DNA from: Luscinia megarhynchos
Lineage: Eukaryota > Chordata > Aves > Passeriformes > Turdidae
Reading direction: 5' to 3'
NCBI GenBank assembly: GCA_034336665.1
Contig: JAPFBE010000002.1
Coordinates: 14,486,906 to 14,550,905 of the forward strand
DNA length: 64,000 bases
The first letter of the stretch is position 1. The number at the start of each line of letters is the position of its first letter. Of the stretch, positions 63,301-64,000 are shown piece by piece. The notes below the pieces were generated by a model that saw only the letters and a program-made list of their open reading frames with translations, had not been told where the DNA came from and ran no database searches. The translations under genes were made by a program, and so were the position numbers.

Positions 63301-64000
63301 GGTTGATGTTCCTTAAGTGCACCAGCAGACCTGTGTGTCCTGTCCACTGGCACAAACTCGTTAATAGTGATGGGAGTGCCTGAGTAAGACTTGGAAAAAC
63401 TGTGGGGTCCCCATCCTGTCCTGGGGCATCCGGACCTTCATAGCTCCCAACTGATGCACAGCAGTAAAGAATGTGGCCTATTGCAGTTAGAGATAACAGG
63501 AATGGCATTTGAAGGAAAAGGTGTCTGGGGGCAAGGTGAATGCATTTGATATAAAAATGATTGAGTGGCAATAAACTTTATAACAGCCTGCTTCAGCATG
63601 TGCTTTCTCTCCAGTGCTTGGAAGGAGGCTCTGGGTTGTGCCTTTCATCAGTTCAGAGCGGATTTTGCAATTATGCTGGCCCTGAAAACCTGTAGAACAT
63701 GACACCCATTCCCAGTATTTATCCAGTATCTCTCATTTGCAGTTTTATGCCTCTCTTTTAGGGCTCTTTTTTTAGTTGGTTCCAGTGGACGATAGCTAAC
63801 ATCAGTTATCAGCAATATTACTGCATCTTGGAATGGTGCTGGTTATGATGAATAATGGTGGGCAAACTGATACTTTTTTCCTTGAGGAACACAAATCATG
63901 CTTGTCTCCCAAGTGAGTTGATGGTTTGGCAGGGTGAAAGGATGAATAAAAATTGCCTTCCAAGTGCATGCAAGTTGACAGCCTGAAAGGTGATTTTCTT
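60311..64000. other. Intron 2 segment to window end, no gene
   Basis: Unique intron with a 12-A run at 60407-60418 and a TATATATATG-type tract near 62630-62645. The next JARID2 coding exon is not reached. Confidence 0.6.
63057..63075 (+). repeat. TTTGA pentanucleotide repeat
   Basis: About three and a half copies of TTTGA/TTGAT in a row. Confidence 0.7.

Larger units (their letters stand above)
38242..64000 (+). other. JARID2: JARID2 intron 2 (5' part; end lies outside the window)
   Basis: The donor at 38242 opens an intron that continues to the window end. The next expected coding segment (starting GLLGNDQ in known JARID2) was not found in any + frame. The interval holds the three recognised CR1 fragments, several simple repeats, a stem-loop and candidate regulatory blocks listed separately. 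Confidence 0.85.

Noticed and set aside
1..64000. Search for CRISPR arrays, tRNA/rRNA genes, operons or a novel multi-gene system
   Set aside because: No regularly spaced repeats, no tRNA or rRNA core sequences and no clustered coding frames were seen. The window is intron around a single exon.

Overview
The window is vertebrate nuclear DNA, most likely from a bird. It is AT-leaning and almost free of long open reading frames. It carries CR1-type LINE fragments with the sauropsid 3' end (an ATTCTGTG-like short repeat), has a low interspersed-repeat density, and contains one convincing spliced coding exon. No bacterial, organellar, tRNA, rRNA or CRISPR features are visible. The species cannot be named from the sequence.

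The one gene identified is JARID2 on the + strand. Bases 38106-38241 form an internal exon with a good acceptor, branch site and donor. It encodes [14 protein letters not shown]... through ...SLKAVN plus the first base of the next codon, which I recognise as the segment directly after the short N-terminal exon of JARID2 (exon 2 in the usual numbering). JARID2 is an accessory subunit of Polycomb repressive complex 2. This exon covers the N-terminal region reported to read ubiquitinated H2A on nucleosomes. Everything left of the exon (1-38105) reads as intron 1 and everything right of it (38242-64000) as intron 2. Neither the preceding exon nor the next one lies in the window.

The introns hold three CR1 fragments (about 42239-42360 on -, 44663-45217 on +, 59928-60310 on -), two short minisatellite-like duplications (36 bp and 33 bp periods), TTTG-rich and homopolymer tracts, two local CpG clusters in otherwise CpG-poor sequence, several AT-rich stretches dense in homeodomain/POU/SOX-like words that look like candidate conserved non-coding elements, and one clear inverted repeat able to form a stem-loop (48163-48243). 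All homopolymer runs of 14 or more that I found are T on the + strand, as expected for a long intron transcribed left to right.

I did not find a new multi-gene system. The items most worth a second look are the ubiquitin-reader exon and its competing upstream acceptor, the stem-loop in intron 2, an unexplained protein-like minus-strand ORF at 25063-25341, and the candidate regulatory blocks near 7.8-8.1 kb, 53.4 kb and 58.8-59.3 kb.
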